A program made the translations under genes and the position numbers. The notes under the pieces were generated by a model. That model ran no database searches. It was not told the DNA's origin and saw only the letters and a list, made by a program, of their open reading frames with translations. DNA of 64,000 nucleotides from Ardenticatenaceae bacterium (GTDB lineage Bacteria; Chloroflexota; Anaerolineae; Promineifilales; Promineifilaceae). The stretch is from assembly GCA_020634215.1 (NCBI GenBank), contig JACKCD010000032.1, positions 1 through 64,000 on the forward strand, read 5' to 3'. Positions 1-8,414 of this stretch are shown here, piece by piece; position 1 is the first letter of the stretch, and each line of letters begins with the position of its first letter.

Positions 1-58
1 AAAAGTCGGCACGAACGGCCGTTAACTTCCCCCGAATCGCCTCTTTCTTCTCACTCAT
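1..58 (-). CDS. 5' end of an unidentified gene, runs off the window
   Basis: An ATG at 58-56 on the minus strand opens a frame reading MSEKKEAIRGKLTAVRADF to the window edge. It is preceded by an excellent Shine-Dalgarno AGGAGAT about seven bases upstream, and that ribosome site overlaps the TAG stop of the Clp-like gene, so the two genes are probably one transcription unit with coupled translation. The AACGGCCGTT palindrome at 14-23 is read here as Thr-Ala-Val. Too little protein is visible to name a family. Confidence 0.6.
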   Translation of the reverse strand, partial: MSEKKEAIRGKLTAVRADF

Positions 59-68
59 CGTTTATCTC

Positions 69-2279
69 CTATTCTGTCGTCATTTCAAACCGCAGGTTCC
101 CCTCTTGTTCATCAACCATAATCCGCGTGATGCCGTTGCCGCGCTTTTGCGTCAGCAAAAAGTCGGCCAGCGGTTCGCGCAGGTGGCGGCTGATGATGCG
201 GCGCAGCGGCCGCGCTCCAAACTCCGGCTGGTCGTTTTGCGCCAGCAGCCAATCCTTCGCCGCCCGCGTTAGCTCCAGCGTCATGTTTTGCTGCGCTGCC
301 AGCTTCACCTCTTTCTTCAGCATCAGATCCAGAATGAGCGAAAGCTGTTCGGCCGTAAGCTGATGGAACAAGATGATCTCGTCAAGCCGGTTGATAAATT
401 CGGGGCGGAAAAAGCGGTGGACTTCAGCCAGCACCAGTTCGCGCTCGTCGGGGCCAATGACGGGCAGCAGCATGTAACGCGCCCCCAAATTGCTGGTCAT
501 GATGATGACCGTCTCGCTAAAGGTGGTTAACCGCCCCTGGCCGTCGGTCAGCCGCCCTTCGTCCATCACCTGCAGCAGCACATCCAAAACGCGGGGGTGG
601 GCTTTCTCCACTTCGTCAAAAAGGACGACGGTATACGGCCGTTCGCGCACAAAATCCGTCAATTGACCGCCCCCTTCAAACCCCACATAGCCGGGCGGCG
701 CACCGATAAGCCGATTGACGCTGGCCTCCTCCTGATATTCGCTCATGTCCAGCACCAGCATCGCGTCTTCTGTGCCAAACATAAATTCGGCGAGGGCTTT
801 TGCCAATTCTGACTTGCCCACGCCGCTGGGGCCAAGGAAAAGGAAGGAGCCAATCGGTTTCTTGGCATCGCGCAGCCCGACGCGGGCCGTTTTGACGGCG
901 CGGCTGACGGCCAAAATCGCCTCTTCCTGGCCGATGATGCGCTGGTGCAGTTGATCGACCATGTTGGCATATTTGCCCATTTCGTCTTCGCTGAGCTTGG
1001 TGATGGGGATTTTGGTCATCTGGCTGGCGGCCACCATCACATCACCGCTGTCTAAACGGCCGTCTGGTGGCACTTCCGGCAGCGTGTCCAAATGCCCTTC
1101 GGTGATCATATGCACCAGGGCGCTGGCGCGGTCGGCCAACTGGATGGCGGCGGCGGGCATGGCGATGGTTTTAATGTATTGGCTGGCAAGCTGAACGGCC
1201 GTTGTCAACGCCTCCCGCGTCACCACCAGCTCATACTCCTGCTCCAGCCGCTGCCGGTGGAAGGTTAAAATGGATTCCGATTCGTCCTTGGTGGCGGCCG
1301 GCACGTCCAGCCGATTACTGTGCTCTCGAATCAGCTGCACCTGGCTCAATAGGTCGTAATCAGCGTTGGTGGCCGTGCCGATGATGATTTGCTCGTTGCC
1401 CAGCATCGCCTTGCGTAAATCGTTATTGACCTGTTCTGGGAACGGGCTGCGGAGGCGGTCGTTAAAAAAGCGGCGGATATCGGGAACCAGCAAAATGCCG
1501 CCGCTGGCGCGACGCAGCCCCACGCGCAGTGCCGCCAGCGGGTTGTCCAGCAGGGCTGTTTCATTGATTTGCACCAGCGAGCGCAGCCCCTGTGGCCCTT
1601 TGCCCTCGGCCAGAAGCTGGGCCAGGCTATAGGCGAGGGTGCGCTTTCCCGCCCCCTCTGGCCCCACCAAAATGACGTTGCGCTTTTGCGACAGCGACAG
1701 CAGGCTCACAAGGTCGCGCAGGAGGTTGTCGCGCTGGTAGTAGGCGGGGCTGTCCCCTTTTTTGGCTTCTTCCATGTAGTCGTGGATGATGGGGGTGCCG
1801 TCTTGAGCCATGTCACCGAGGAGGGCAATAACGGCGGCGGGCGTAATGCCAACCCGCTGCAACACGCCGGAGGTCGTGACAGTTTGCTGCGCCATCGCCG
1901 CCAGCACGTGGCCGCTGTGGACTTTGAGTTCGTCCCGCGTTTTGGCAATGGTCAGCCCTTCGTCAATGACGACGAGCGTTTCATCAGCCAGCGGCACGTC
2001 CTTGCCAAAGTCGTCGGTGAAGTTGAACTGGGCATCTTTGCCGGGGGCATTTTGCGCCATCATCTCCACCCGCCGCGTTAAATCATCAAAGTCAAAGCCG
2101 CGCTGCTGCTGCAATTGGCGCAAAATTTGGTGCGCCACACACTCTTTATCGTCGAGAAAGACGCGCAAAACAAGCTGCGGCGTGAGCAAGGCTTGGCGGT
2201 AGGCTTTTCGTTTATCGGCGGCCGTGGTCATCAGCCGCGCTAGTTCTGGTGTTGGTATGTTTGGATTGAGTGTACCCAT
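69..2279 (-). CDS. ClpA/B/C-type AAA+ unfoldase
   Basis: Double-ATPase Clp/Hsp100 protein (736 aa), expected to unfold or remodel proteins in the cytoplasm. An N-terminal Clp-N-like helical region (about 1-150) is followed by a first nucleotide-binding domain with P-loop GPEGAGKRT and a second with P-loop GPSGVGKSE, Walker B VVLFDEVEKAH, sensor TSNLG and the C-terminal GARPLRR motif. In the first domain the Walker B is LLVPDI, without the usual catalytic Glu, so that ring is probably weak or inactive. There is no long coiled-coil middle domain, and the length is short for ClpB/ClpC. I chose the ATG at 2279; a TTG at 2315 would add twelve residues encoded by the AACGGCCGTT palindrome. It overlaps the ribosome site of the next minus-strand gene. 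Confidence 0.85.
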   Translation of the reverse strand: MGTLNPNIPTPELARLMTTAADKRKAYRQALLTPQLVLRVFLDDKECVAHQILRQLQQQRGFDFDDLTRRVEMMAQNAPGKDAQFNFTDDFGKDVPLADETLVVIDEGLTIAKTRDELKVHSGHVLAAMAQQTVTTSGVLQRVGITPAAVIALLGDMAQDGTPIIHDYMEEAKKGDSPAYYQRDNLLRDLVSLLSLSQKRNVILVGPEGAGKRTLAYSLAQLLAEGKGPQGLRSLVQINETALLDNPLAALRVGLRRASGGILLVPDIRRFFNDRLRSPFPEQVNNDLRKAMLGNEQIIIGTATNADYDLLSQVQLIREHSNRLDVPAATKDESESILTFHRQRLEQEYELVVTREALTTAVQLASQYIKTIAMPAAAIQLADRASALVHMITEGHLDTLPEVPPDGRLDSGDVMVAASQMTKIPITKLSEDEMGKYANMVDQLHQRIIGQEEAILAVSRAVKTARVGLRDAKKPIGSFLFLGPSGVGKSELAKALAEFMFGTEDAMLVLDMSEYQEEASVNRLIGAPPGYVGFEGGGQLTDFVRERPYTVVLFDEVEKAHPRVLDVLLQVMDEGRLTDGQGRLTTFSETVIIMTSNLGARYMLLPVIGPDERELVLAEVHRFFRPEFINRLDEIILFHQLTAEQLSLILDLMLKKEVKLAAQQNMTLELTRAAKDWLLAQNDQPEFGARPLRRIISRHLREPLADFLLTQKRGNGITRIMVDEQEGNLRFEMTTE

Positions 2280-2548
2280 GCGGATAATGGTACAACGGCC
2301 GTTTCTCTTTGCCAACCAGTGACAGCAAAATAGGCCAGCCCGTTATTGGCTGACCTATCAGGGGAGAAGAAAGGTTATGAACAGAGAGTACCTTGCTTTG
2401 CTGCTTGTGATGGTAGAATAAGGGAGGGGTGTTAACGGCCGTTTAAGAACACGTTACCGTTTTGCTAAAGTTTGATAAACAGTTTGTGTTAGCTTGGGAA
2501 CGAGGATTGGCATCCTCGGCTACACAGATATTGACAAAGGACATGATC

Positions 2549-4120
2549 ATGCAAGAACCTGTTATTTTTCCACAACCGCAGGAAATGACGATGGGGGAGG
2601 GGGCGTTTGTGCTGGATGGAGAAACGGCCGTTTCTTACGCCACCACCACCGCCCAACCCGTTGCCGACTATTTGGCACAGTCGCTGCGCGTGCCAACTGG
2701 GCTGCCGCTGCCGCTGCAACTGGCCGCTGCCCCGGCCGCTCACAACATCTATCTGACCACCGAAGGGGCAGATGAGGATTTAGGTGAAGAAGGATATACG
2801 CTGCACGCGGATACCACGGGCGTAATCATCCGCGCCAATGCGGCCAATGGGCTGTTTTATGGGGTGCAAACGCTGCGCCAGCTTTTGCCGCTGGCAATTG
2901 AGCAGGAGGAATGGGTGCCGGGGGAGCGGTGGGAAATAACGGCCGTTTCCATCCGTGACTTCCCCCGCTACCCCTGGCGTGGCCTCATGCTTGACGTTGG
3001 CCGCCACCTGTTTCCCGTCCCCTTCATCAAAAAATTTATTGACACGATGGCGCTGCACAAATTCAACACCCTGCACTGGCACCTGACCGAAGACCAGGGG
3101 TGGCGGCTGGAGATCAAAAAATACCCATTGTTGACCGAAATTAGTGCCTACCGCGCCGCTTCGCCCATCCCGTCCGACCGCCACACGCTGGATGGCAAGC
3201 CTTATGGCGGTTTTTACACCCAGGACGAAGTGCGCGAGATTGTGGCCTATGCCCAGACACGGTTTATTACCGTTGTTCCCGAAATTGAAATGCCTGGACA
3301 CTCCATTGCCGTGCTGGCGGCATATCCTGAATTAGGGTGTCGCGGCGAAGGGTATGCGGTGCGAACGTTTTGGGGGATTGAGAAGGATGTTTACTGCGCG
3401 GGCAATGAGGCGGTCTATGACTTTTTACAGGATGTGCTAACGGAGGTATTTGACCTATTTCCCAGCGAATTTATTCACATTGGGGCAGATGAATGTCCGA
3501 AAGACCGCTGGCGGGAGTGCCCCAAGTGCCAGGCGAAAATTGCGGCCGAAGGGCTGGCGGATGAGTATGCGCTGCAAAGCTATTTTGTGCGGCAGATGGA
3601 GGGGTTTTTGCAGAAAAACGGCCGTCGGCTGGTGGGCTGGGATGAGATTTTAGAGGGCGGGTTGGCACCCAACGCTACAGTGATGAGCTGGCGCGGCTCC
3701 AAGGGCGGAATTGAGGCTGCGAAAGCGGGGCATGATGTGGTAATGTCGCCTAACACTTTCTGCTATCTCGATTATTATCAGGGTGAGGATACGGACAACG
3801 AACCGGCAGCGATTGGTAACTACTTGCCGTTGCAACATGTCTTTTTGTTTGATCCAACGGCTGATATTCCGGCCGACAAACAGCACCATGTGCTGGGTGG
3901 GCAGGGCAATATTTGGACGGAATATATTCAGACGGGGGATCACGTTGAGTATATGACCTATCCACGAGCGGTGGCGATTGCGGAAGCATTGTGGACGGCC
4001 GTTTCTGATGATCGCAACTTTACCGACTTTTTGCACCGGCTGCGCGTTCATTTGGCGCGGTTGGGAGAAATGGGGGTCAATTACCGGCCGGTGGATCCAG
4101 AACTGTTTTTTGCCCCTTGA
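2549..4120 (+). CDS. Beta-N-acetylhexosaminidase, GH20
   Basis: Glycoside hydrolase family 20 enzyme (523 aa) that removes terminal N-acetylglucosamine or N-acetylgalactosamine from glycans. An N-terminal alpha/beta domain (about 1-130) precedes the TIM barrel, with the family strings RGLMLDVGRHLFPV, FNTLHWHLTEDQGWRLEIK and the catalytic Asp-Glu pair in HIGADECPKDRW (D314-E315). Substrate-assisted catalysis is established for GH20. No signal peptide is visible, so it may act on imported chitobiose or peptidoglycan fragments. The ATG at 2549 has AAAGG eight bases upstream; a TTG at 2462 and an ATG at 2543 are alternatives. Palindrome copies at 2621 and 2939 mark G-rich to C-rich switches in the coding strand. 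Confidence 0.9.
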   Translation: MQEPVIFPQPQEMTMGEGAFVLDGETAVSYATTTAQPVADYLAQSLRVPTGLPLPLQLAAAPAAHNIYLTTEGADEDLGEEGYTLHADTTGVIIRANAANGLFYGVQTLRQLLPLAIEQEEWVPGERWEITAVSIRDFPRYPWRGLMLDVGRHLFPVPFIKKFIDTMALHKFNTLHWHLTEDQGWRLEIKKYPLLTEISAYRAASPIPSDRHTLDGKPYGGFYTQDEVREIVAYAQTRFITVVPEIEMPGHSIAVLAAYPELGCRGEGYAVRTFWGIEKDVYCAGNEAVYDFLQDVLTEVFDLFPSEFIHIGADECPKDRWRECPKCQAKIAAEGLADEYALQSYFVRQMEGFLQKNGRRLVGWDEILEGGLAPNATVMSWRGSKGGIEAAKAGHDVVMSPNTFCYLDYYQGEDTDNEPAAIGNYLPLQHVFLFDPTADIPADKQHHVLGGQGNIWTEYIQTGDHVEYMTYPRAVAIAEALWTAVSDDRNFTDFLHRLRVHLARLGEMGVNYRPVDPELFFAP

Positions 4121-4169
4121 CAAGGGCAAAAAGGGCGTGTTAGTATCCCCCCACTATGTTGATCTATCA

Positions 4170-4309
4170 ACCTCTCACCCATTCTTTAAATTCCGTTTGT
4201 TGGAGCGGCATGGCCGTGGGTATTACCCCCGGTAACACCGCGTTTTTGGGTGAGAGAGGTCACAAGAAGTAGCAGATTCGGTTAGCAAACTTTTTGGCTC
4301 TGTTTTCTC
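4170..4309 (+). ncRNA. Candidate structured RNA between GH20 gene and ABC operon
   Basis: The spacer after the hexosaminidase folds strongly on paper. A closing stem pairs ACCTCTCACCCA (4170-4181) with TGGGTGAGAG plus GGT (4247-4260, one bulged A). Inside are the self-complementary GGGTATTACCC (4218-4228) and CGGTAACACCG (4230-4240). About 50 bases later comes an intrinsic terminator, and the ABC exporter gene begins 60 bases after that. The order (long closed multi-helix domain, linker, terminator, gene) is that of an attenuating leader or riboswitch, but it could equally be the 3' end of the upstream mRNA or a free small RNA. I do not recognise a known class; the GGTAACACCGCG string only superficially recalls a T-box. 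Confidence 0.4.
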
Positions 4310-4345
4310 AAAGGCGCGGTTCATCAGAATCGCGCCTTTTTTGTT
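4310..4345 (+). terminator. Rho-independent terminator
   Basis: AAAGGCGCG (4310-4318) pairs perfectly with CGCGCCTTT (4331-4339). The stem extends inward through a G-T wobble and TTC/GAA to a four-base ATCA loop, and a T run follows. It ends transcription from the GH20 gene or attenuates entry into the ABC operon. Confidence 0.85.
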
Positions 4346-4406
4346 GTGTGGGAGTGGTGGTTAGTAGTACCAGCTACCAGCCACTAACTACCATCAGGAG
4401 GTGTAT

Positions 4407-5402
4407 ATGCAGTATGAAGCAGGTAAACCAGCTATTGAAGTGCGTGACCTGGCGAAGCGGTTTCAGTTGAAGCAGAAGGCTCCGGGGCTGCGGGGCAGTT
4501 GGCAGGCGGTGTGGCGGCCGGAGATGCGGGAAATAACGGCCGTTTCTCCCCTCAGCTTTACCCTGGAAGAAGGTGACATGCTGGCCTTTATTGGTCCCAA
4601 TGGGGCTGGCAAATCCACCACCATCAAGATGCTCACCGGCATTCTCTTCCCCAGCAGCGGCCACGCCACCGTCCTCGGCTGCGTGCCCTGGCAGCAGCGG
4701 CGGCAGTTAGCCTACCAAATCGGCTCCGTCTTCGGCCAAAAGCCCCAGCTTTGGTACCACCTGCCGGCCGACGACACCTTCCGTCTCTTTGCTCGTATCT
4801 ACGAACTGGATATGAAATCATACCAGCGGCGGCGCGATTTTTTGGTGGAAGCCTTTCAAATTGGCGACCTGCTGCAAACACCGGTGAGGAAACTCAGCCT
4901 GGGGCAGCGGATGAAGTGCGAAATCGCCGCCTCGCTGCTCCACAGCCCCCGCCTCATCTTCCTCGATGAACCGACCATTGGGCTGGACGTGGTTGCCAAG
5001 CAGCAAATCCGCGATGCTATTCGCACGCTTAACGAGACAGAAAACACCACCATCTTTCTCACCAGCCACGATGCGGGCGACGTGGAAAGCCTGTGCCGCC
5101 GTGTGATTGTCGTCAACCACGGGCGCATCATTTTTGACGACAAAACCTCGGTGCTAAAGCGGCAATATTTGCGGCGCAAGGTGGTAGACGTGCGCTTTGC
5201 CGATGCCCTAACCGAGCCGTTTACCCTGCCGGGGGTGGAGACGGTAAAGCAAGGAACCTATGGCGTGAAGCTGGAATTTGACAGCCGCCAAATCCCGGTC
5301 GAAAGTGTCATCCAACAGGTGATTAGCGGCCATACCTGCAACGACATCAACATTACCGACCCACCGATGGAGGAGATTATTCGGGAGATTTATGCGGTGT
5401 GA
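4407..5402 (+). CDS. ABC-2 type exporter, ATP-binding protein
   Basis: ATPase subunit (331 aa) of an ABC-2 exporter. It shows Walker A GPNGAGKST, a Q-loop around GSVFGQ, signature LSLGQRMK, Walker B LIFLDEP and switch His in TSHDAGD, then a C-terminal accessory region of about 90 residues. Ribosome site CAGGAGG lies just upstream; the GTG at 4401 is part of that site, so the ATG at 4407 is the start. Two integral membrane proteins follow in the same direction, giving a complete exporter with one ATPase (probably a homodimer) and two different permeases. ATPases of this subgroup pair with ABC2_membrane_6 permeases and have been linked to antibiotic, viologen or polysaccharide export; the substrate here is unknown. 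Confidence 0.9.
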   Translation: MQYEAGKPAIEVRDLAKRFQLKQKAPGLRGSWQAVWRPEMREITAVSPLSFTLEEGDMLAFIGPNGAGKSTTIKMLTGILFPSSGHATVLGCVPWQQRRQLAYQIGSVFGQKPQLWYHLPADDTFRLFARIYELDMKSYQRRRDFLVEAFQIGDLLQTPVRKLSLGQRMKCEIAASLLHSPRLIFLDEPTIGLDVVAKQQIRDAIRTLNETENTTIFLTSHDAGDVESLCRRVIVVNHGRIIFDDKTSVLKRQYLRRKVVDVRFADALTEPFTLPGVETVKQGTYGVKLEFDSRQIPVESVIQQVISGHTCNDINITDPPMEEIIREIYAV

Positions 5403-5403
5403 G

Positions 5404-5500
5404 CAGGTAACAAGTTACAGGTTGCAAGTAACAAGTAACAAGTAGCAAGTTGCATTAGCCATCAAGACCTGCCACCTGCCACTTGTTACTTGTTACTCCC
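5404..5500. repeat. Word-repeat inverted repeat, AAGTAAC family
   Basis: Iterated AACAAGT/AGCAAGT words on the left half (5409-5451) face their complements ACTTGTTACTTGTTAC on the right (5481-5496), so the transcript can fold into a long imperfect hairpin between the ATPase and first permease genes. A related copy lies at 7234-7300. Confidence 0.75.
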
Positions 5501-5516
5501 AGAAGGTTTTTGCAGT

Positions 5517-6329
5517 ATGTTGACCCAACTACGATTAACCACGACAAAATATGGTGCGATTACGCTGACGAATTTGCAGAATCAGTTGGCGTATATTTGG
5601 GATGCACTGGGGCGGGCGGTGTTTATTATTTTGATCATGTTTATTTTTGTGCAGTTGTGGACGGCCGTTTATCAATCGCAAAACACCACCGAAATAGCCG
5701 GTCTCACCCTTGCCAACACCATCTGGTATTTCCTCATCGCCGAAGTCATGGAACTGGGCAAAATCCGCCATGACACCCGCATCACCGAAGAAGTCCGCGA
5801 CGGCTCCATCGCCTATACCCTTGTCCGCCCCTACAACTACCTGGCCTACCACTTTTTCAACGGACTAGCCGAAGGTGGGGTAAAGATGGTGCTCATTTTT
5901 GCCCTGGGGCTGCCGCTGGTGCTGTATTATGCCGGGTCGCCCACGCTCACCTGGGCACATTTGCCCTTAGTACTGCTGGTCATGGGGCTGGCGGTGCTGC
6001 TCGACTTTTTTGTTCTCAGCATCATCGGCCTGCTGGCCTTTGTCACCGAAGATACCTTTTCCTTCCGGCTCATCTACCAAAAGCTCGTCTTCATTTTGGG
6101 TGGCCTCATGATTCCGCTCGACTTTTTGCCCGATTGGTTGCAAGGCACTGCCCGCGTGCTGCCCTTCAACCTGACCACCTACGCCCCAGCCAAGCTCTTT
6201 GTGGCCTTTGAATGGTTCCAATTTCGGCAAATTGTGGGGCTGCAACTGCTGTGGCTGTTCATTTTTGGTGCAGTGTTGCTGTGGCAATACCGGGTCATGA
6301 CGCAGCGGCTGGCGATTAATGGGGGATAG
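5517..6329 (+). CDS. ABC-2 exporter permease 1
   Basis: Polytopic membrane protein (270 aa) with about six hydrophobic segments, resembling the ABC2_membrane_6 (DUF990) family. After a short cytoplasmic start comes YIWDALGRAVFIILIMFIFV; the conserved central portion includes VRPYNYLAYHFFNGLAEGG, and the end is RVMTQRLAINGG. AGAAGG ten bases before the ATG at 5517 supports this start rather than a TTG at 5490. It is the first of two consecutive permeases, and its stop touches the leader of the next gene. It is expected to form the translocation pore with the following protein. Confidence 0.85.
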   Translation: MLTQLRLTTTKYGAITLTNLQNQLAYIWDALGRAVFIILIMFIFVQLWTAVYQSQNTTEIAGLTLANTIWYFLIAEVMELGKIRHDTRITEEVRDGSIAYTLVRPYNYLAYHFFNGLAEGGVKMVLIFALGLPLVLYYAGSPTLTWAHLPLVLLVMGLAVLLDFFVLSIIGLLAFVTEDTFSFRLIYQKLVFILGGLMIPLDFLPDWLQGTARVLPFNLTTYAPAKLFVAFEWFQFRQIVGLQLLWLFIFGAVLLWQYRVMTQRLAINGG

Positions 6330-6338
6330 GTGTATACA

Positions 6339-7136
6339 ATGAGACGCTTGCTGTTTGAACTATCATTTCTAAAAGCTCTGTTTGTAGTCAATTTGTCGTC
6401 GGCGATGGAGTACCGCGCCAGTTTTATTACGCAAATTGTGGGGATGCTGATCAACAATGGCATCTACTTTGTCTTTTGGCTGCTCTTTTTTGACCGCTTC
6501 GGCAGTGTGCGTGGCTACCAAATTGACGACATTTATCTGCTGTTTGCCATTGTCACCCTGGGGTTTGGGCTGGCCTTTTTGTTTGCCGGAAACGCCGGAG
6601 CTAATTTGGCTTATCTGGTTGCCCAGGGACGGCTGGATTATTACCTCGTTTTCCCACGCCCACTGCTGCCCCACGTCATCTTTTCGCGGATGATTGTCTC
6701 GACGATGGGCGACATTGTGTTTGGTTTTGTTGCCTTTCTGTTCACCGGCCGTTTTCACCCCATCGAGATTCTTTTCTTCTTGCTCTCAAGCGTGTTGGTG
6801 GCACTGCTGCTAACCGCGTTTGGCGTGATAGCTGGGTCGCTGGCGTTCTTTATGGGTAATGCCCAATACGCCAGCCAGCAGATAACCAACTCGTTGCTGA
6901 CGTTTAGCATGTATCCCAACGTGCTGTTTTCCGGGCTGGCGCGGACGCTGCTCTACACGCTGATTCCGGCAGCGTTTGTGGGAGCTATTCCCGTGCAAAT
7001 TGTGCAAGGGCGAGACGGGGTGCTGCTGCTGGGGTTGGCAGGGTTTGTGCTGCTGCTATGGTTGATCGCAACGGCCGTTTTTTCCCTCGGTCTCCGTCGC
7101 TATGAATCCGGCAGTGCCATCAACATCAACGTCTAA
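6339..7136 (+). CDS. ABC-2 exporter permease 2
   Basis: Second membrane subunit (265 aa), also of the ABC2_membrane_6 type, with about six membrane segments and the typical QGRLDYYLVFPRPLLPHVIFSR loop after the second. The ATG at 6339 is nine bases after the previous stop and uses GATAGG as ribosome site; a GTG at 6330 is possible. The end of the gene carries a palindrome copy (about 7071) encoding the Thr-Ala-Val of LIATAVFSLGLRRYESGS. With the preceding genes it completes an ATPase/permease/permease exporter operon. Confidence 0.85.
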   Translation: MRRLLFELSFLKALFVVNLSSAMEYRASFITQIVGMLINNGIYFVFWLLFFDRFGSVRGYQIDDIYLLFAIVTLGFGLAFLFAGNAGANLAYLVAQGRLDYYLVFPRPLLPHVIFSRMIVSTMGDIVFGFVAFLFTGRFHPIEILFFLLSSVLVALLLTAFGVIAGSLAFFMGNAQYASQQITNSLLTFSMYPNVLFSGLARTLLYTLIPAAFVGAIPVQIVQGRDGVLLLGLAGFVLLLWLIATAVFSLGLRRYESGSAININV

Positions 7137-7233
7137 TGGGGGACTTGTTTCCCAGTGTCGTCGTTGCTTTTTAGGCGTCTGATAAGAAACGGGTAAAACG
7201 GCCGTTTTTTCCGCATATACTGTGCAAAGAACA

Positions 7234-7300
7234 GACAACAAGTAGCAAGTAACAAGTCGCATCTGCTGACTAAACTTGCGACCCGCCACTTGTTACCTGC
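7234..7300. repeat. Word-repeat inverted repeat, AAGTAAC family
   Basis: ACAAGTAGCAAGTAACAAGT (7237-7256) is answered by CCACTTGTTACCTGC (7286-7300). This second member of the family found at 5404 lies between the exporter operon and the TerB-like gene. Confidence 0.7.
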
Positions 7301-7325
7301 AAACAAAGTATTGGAGCGTGGTGTA

Positions 7326-8273
7326 ATGGATAGTCATGGTTTAATTTTAACGTTGGGAAAAGTTGTCATTGCCGCCGCCTGGGCCGATGGCCGCGTCAGC
7401 GACGAAGAGATTGACAGTGTGCGTGACCTGCTGTTTTATTTGCCACAAGTGGGGCAAGAGCATGGCGTACGGCTTAATGAACAAGATTGGCAATTGCTGG
7501 AGCTGTATATGCTCACGCCGGTAGGGGAGGAAGAGCGCCAGCGGCTGGTGGTGGAGTTGCAGGGAGTGCTGCGGCATCCGGCGGACAAGGCACTAGCGGT
7601 GCGAGCCATCGAAAATATGATTATGGCCGATGGGGTGGTGACACCGGAAGAAACGGCCGTTTTTCAGGAAATCCGAAATGCCATCGAAAGTGTAGAGCTA
7701 AACTTTTTCTCCCAATTTAGCTGGCTGGTCAGCGAGGCAGTGCGCCGCCGTATTGCTGCCGTGGCTCATGCCCCCAACCGCGAACAATATTTTGATGATT
7801 TTATCAAAAACCGCGTCTATTATGCCGTTTGTCAGCGGCTGAACATGGAGGAAACCCAGCTAAACATGCCCGAACAGGAGCTGCGAAAGCTGAGTTTGGC
7901 CGGGGGGCTGCTGGCAAAAGTGGCGCACACTGACCGCAAAGTGGATGAGCGCGAGTATGAGGCGGTGGTACAGGCGTTGGAAAATTTTTGGGGGGTGGAC
8001 AGAAAAACGGCCGTTTTTGTCACCGAAGTCTCGCTGATGGCTGTCACCGCCGCGCTGGATCCCTACCGCATGATGCGCCAATTTACCCAAGCCACCAACC
8101 GCGAGGAGCGCGTTCGTTTTCTCGACATCCTTTTTGCCGTGGCCGCCGCCGATGGCTGTGTGGGGTATGAAGAGATGGAGCAAATCCGCCTGCTGGCACA
8201 AGGGCTAAACCTGACGCACCCCGAATTTGTCAACGCCAAGCTGCAAATCCCGCGTGAACAACGTGCCAACTGA
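7326..8273 (+). CDS. TerB-like domain protein with repeated acidic motifs
   Basis: Cytoplasmic helical protein (315 aa) with four TerB-type signatures: AAAWADGRVSDEEID near residue 17, NMIMADGVVTPEET near 100, AHTDRKVDEREYEAV near 200 and AVAAADGCVGYEEMEQI near 280. The acidic A-x-A-D-G-x-x-x-x-E-E pattern is the presumed metal-binding helix pair of the TerB family, named for tellurite resistance although its biochemical role is unsettled. The arrangement suggests two tandem TerB domains. A GGAG nine bases upstream of the ATG at 7326 sets the start. Palindrome copies at about 7653 and 8006 encode Thr-Ala-Val. Confidence 0.75.
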   Translation: MDSHGLILTLGKVVIAAAWADGRVSDEEIDSVRDLLFYLPQVGQEHGVRLNEQDWQLLELYMLTPVGEEERQRLVVELQGVLRHPADKALAVRAIENMIMADGVVTPEETAVFQEIRNAIESVELNFFSQFSWLVSEAVRRRIAAVAHAPNREQYFDDFIKNRVYYAVCQRLNMEETQLNMPEQELRKLSLAGGLLAKVAHTDRKVDEREYEAVVQALENFWGVDRKTAVFVTEVSLMAVTAALDPYRMMRQFTQATNREERVRFLDILFAVAAADGCVGYEEMEQIRLLAQGLNLTHPEFVNAKLQIPREQRAN

Positions 8274-8340
8274 GTTTGTACAAACGGCCGTTCTCCCGCT
8301 ATCATTCTTCCCAAAAACGTAAGCAGGGTAACCACAAATT

Positions 8341-8381
8341 GAAAGAACACAGATGCTATTAATTTCATCTGTGTTTCTTTC
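8341..8381. terminator. Hairpin between TerB-like and sulfurtransferase genes
   Basis: GAAAGAACACAGATG (8341-8355) pairs with CATCTGTGTTTCTTTC (8366-8381) with a single bulge and a ten-base loop. There is no strong T run immediately after it, so termination is plausible but not certain. Confidence 0.5.
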
Positions 8382-8414
8382 TATCTGTGTTTACCAACAT
8401 GTGAGGAAGGAAAC

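Noticed and set aside
4231..4242. GGTAACACCGCG as a T-box antiterminator
   Set aside because: The obligatory TGGN tetrad that pairs with the tRNA end is missing, and the downstream gene is an exporter rather than a tRNA synthetase or amino acid gene.
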